Assembly: GCA_001899175.1 (NCBI GenBank)
Contig: MKVH01000009.1
Coordinates: 27,553 to 91,552, forward strand
Length of the DNA: 64,000 nt
Reading direction: 5' to 3'
From: Candidatus Kapaibacterium thiocyanatum
GTDB lineage: Bacteria > Bacteroidota > Ignavibacteria > Kapaibacteriales > Kapaibacteriaceae
This document shows positions 62,331 to 64,000 of the stretch, piece after piece. The translations under genes and the position numbers were made by a program. The stretch's first letter is position 1. Every line of letters starts with the position of its first letter. The notes below the pieces were generated by a model. The model worked only from the letters and a program-made list of their open reading frames with translations, had not been told where the DNA came from and did not search any database.

Positions 62331-63563
62331 ATGCTTTCCAGCCTGTACGTGGACTTCAACAGCTACTTCGCCTCGGTGGAGCAGCAGGAACACGAGCAGT
62401 ACCGAGGCAAGCCCATCGCCGTCGTTCCCGTCATGGCCGACACCACATGCGCCATCGCAGCATCGTACGAAGCCAAACGCTTCGGCGTACGTACGGGAAC
62501 CATCATCGGCGATGCGAAGAAGATGTGCCCGGATCTCATCCTCGTCCCTGCCCGACATGGTAAATACATAGAGTATCACAATCGGCTCGTCGAAGCCGTC
62601 GAGAGCGCCGTTCACGTCAGGCGCGTCATGTCCATCGATGAGATGGTCTGTGATCTCACCGGCAGCGCGCGCCAGCGTGCGAAGGCCGAAGCCATCGCGC
62701 TTGATGTCAAGAAGGCCATTGCCGACAAGGTTGGTCCGTACATGAAGTGCTCCATCGGCATCGCCCCGAACGACTTCCTCGCGAAGACGGCGAGCGACTT
62801 GCAGAAACCCGACGGCCTCGTCGTCATCGAGCGCGAGGATCTTCCCCACATCCTCTATTCGATGGAACTGCGGGATATCTGCGGCATCGGCCGGAACATG
62901 CACAAGCGTCTGTGGAAGCACGGCATCTACACTGTGGAGATGCTCTGCAATGCGCCGAAGGAGAAGCTCCATGCCGTATGGGGTGGCATCGAGGGCGATC
63001 GCTTCTGGGCCAAACTTCGGGGTGAACAGGTTCCCTTCAACGAACCCAACAAGACCACCGTCGGACACTCACACGTCCTTCCCCCACGACTCCGCACACA
63101 GGAAAGTGCCGATGGCGTCATGCACCGCCTCCTGCAGAAAGCCGCGATGCGGCTCAGGAAGTATGGCCTTCTCACGGCCAATCTCGACGTACGCGTGCGC
63201 TACGTCGCCGGCGACCGATGGAAGTGCGACATGGACCTCACGCCCACGCAGGACATCGTCCAGCTCACCGGCGCCCTCGCCCGCATGTTCGAGCAGCGCC
63301 CGGTCCATGACGGCGCCCCCTTCTTCGTCGCCGTCTCGCTGAACAAGCTCATTCCGGCCGGCATGGCACCCGTGCCCATGTTCGAGCACACGGGTCCGTC
63401 ACGCGAAGCGCTCAACACCACCATCGACAAGCTCAACCTCAAGTACGGCAGGAATACCGTCTACCTCGGCGGCGCCCACAATGCATTGGACAGTGCGCCC
63501 ATGCGTATCGCCTTCACGCACATTCCGGATGTGGAGATCGATGACGAGGAAGAGGACGAGTGA
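62331..63563 (+). CDS. Y-family DNA polymerase (Pol IV/DinB-like)
   Basis: A 410-residue translesion polymerase. The catalytic aspartates and Glu lie in LYVDFNSYFASVEQ (Asp8) and MSIDEM (Asp103, Glu104); fingers, thumb (helix-hairpin-helix in ELRDICGIGRNMHKRLWKHG) and little finger follow. SIDEMVCDL differs from the SIDEAYLD of classical DinB, so this is a divergent branch. The C-terminus is an acidic tail (EIDDEEEDE) without an evident clamp-binding motif. The frame is open upstream; homology begins at MLSSLYVDF. Confidence 0.88.
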   Translation: MLSSLYVDFNSYFASVEQQEHEQYRGKPIAVVPVMADTTCAIAASYEAKRFGVRTGTIIGDAKKMCPDLILVPARHGKYIEYHNRLVEAVESAVHVRRVMSIDEMVCDLTGSARQRAKAEAIALDVKKAIADKVGPYMKCSIGIAPNDFLAKTASDLQKPDGLVVIEREDLPHILYSMELRDICGIGRNMHKRLWKHGIYTVEMLCNAPKEKLHAVWGGIEGDRFWAKLRGEQVPFNEPNKTTVGHSHVLPPRLRTQESADGVMHRLLQKAAMRLRKYGLLTANLDVRVRYVAGDRWKCDMDLTPTQDIVQLTGALARMFEQRPVHDGAPFFVAVSLNKLIPAGMAPVPMFEHTGPSREALNTTIDKLNLKYGRNTVYLGGAHNALDSAPMRIAFTHIPDVEIDDEEEDE

Positions 63564-63883
63564 TCGAGTACGACAGGATGAGGCGGCGGTGAGCGCGTCA
63601 TCCATCGATGCCTTTCGTTCGGTAACATCATCAGTCGAAACTGACCACGGCCCTGGTTCGAAGGGAGCAGGTCCTCCGACCGCGTACGGGTGGCGATACC
63701 GCCGTTCTCCGTGTACGTGTTAACATCCGTGCGGGCGAGGCCGGTCGTCCGCGTCGAACCCGTCAGCCAGTTCGCGCAGAACGTCGGTTCAGTTCATCCA
63801 CATATTGGAACACGAGGTTCAAGTGGCCTGCGTAAATACACCAAGGAAAGGCTTGTTTCTCCTTCATTTGAAGGAAGGGGCTT
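63564..63883. other. Intergenic stretch, no gene recognised
   Basis: 320 bases between the polymerase and a probable IS fragment. A short minus-strand ORF of 34 codons (ATG near 63864) and an 81-codon plus-strand ORF exist but neither resembles a known protein. No RNA gene or clear promoter was seen. Confidence 0.5.
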
Positions 63884-64000
63884 TCATTCCATGACGATCA
63901 CGACAGGGAGGATGATGTTCCCCCGGTTTGGTTGACAGTGAGTACGATCGTTTGGTTGTACAGCTAGTTGTTGCTCGAACTGAACAGGCGTCATGAGTCC
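63884..64000 (-). mobile_element. Probable 3' end of an IS3-family transposase (partial)
   Basis: The minus-strand frame enters from the right edge and ends at TGA 63886-63884 after 38 codons. It opens with GLMTPVQFEQQLA, close to the closing motif (TPxQFE) of IS3-type OrfB integrases. The following DNA, CTGTCAACCAAACCGGGGG on the minus strand, resembles the C/G-rich ends of IS3-group elements. Only about 12 residues support the call. Confidence 0.4.

Noticed and set aside
63690..63935. 81-codon plus-strand ORF near the right edge
   Set aside because: Overlaps the probable IS end on the other strand and has no recognisable domain.

Overview
The window is a GC-rich (about 60%) bacterial chromosome segment with dense gene packing and stop/start overlaps of 1-4 bases. 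Several signs point to the Bacteroidota/Chlorobiota (FCB) superphylum, probably a Kapabacteria/Ignavibacteria-like lineage: a secreted protein with a type IX secretion C-terminal sorting domain, a DUF5683 protein, few Shine-Dalgarno sequences, and repeated promoter-like TAnnTTTG elements (the Bacteroidota -7 consensus), one of them with a TTTG -33 element at 21-base spacing. The lineage is an inference from gene content only.

Layout. 1-3345 (minus): a secreted zinc metalloprotease cut by the left edge and class II fumarase. 3530-4830: a secreted hypothetical protein whose 3' end runs into a low-GC island carrying a SecB-like chaperone gene and an overlapping fragment of an ADP-ribosyltransferase-like gene. 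4886-13803: an M16 double-domain peptidase, a convergent efflux operon (adaptor plus a fused RND pump/TolC channel), and a small exported HMA metal-binding protein. 13950-19430: glycine dehydrogenase (gcvP) and helicase hrpB.

19417-26486 (minus) is the centrepiece: a complete, translationally coupled histidine operon hisG-hisDC-hisB-hisH-hisA-hisF-hisIE. It is preceded by an unannotated 34-codon leader peptide with nine histidines, a strong intrinsic terminator whose loop is complementary to the 3' part of the leader ORF, and a Bacteroidota-type promoter. This is a classical-looking his attenuator. The operon also contains a HisD-HisC fusion and a HisB whose N-terminal phosphatase domain has lost most catalytic residues.

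26617-35047 (plus): a CusCBA-like RND efflux operon with its own response regulator and histidine kinase, followed by VOC and GyrI-like genes. 35052-45697: a T9SS-exported YCF48/BNR-type protein, a divIC/ftsB-like gene, a lipoprotein form of RidA, DUF5683, a double-OmpA-domain protein, a YbjN-like protein, pspA, recR, a methyltransferase, small lipoproteins, and a second small island (44250-44836) with an ORF interrupted by an in-frame TGA beside a run of ten C. 45710-57410: a GT-C type membrane glycosyltransferase, typA/bipA, two related secreted proteins, and a five-gene MacAB-TolC-like ABC export operon with two separate permeases. 57472-63563: a YVTN beta-propeller lipoprotein, mgtE, feoAB and a Y-family DNA polymerase. 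The right edge holds what looks like the 3' end of an IS3-type transposase. I saw no rRNA, tRNA or CRISPR array.
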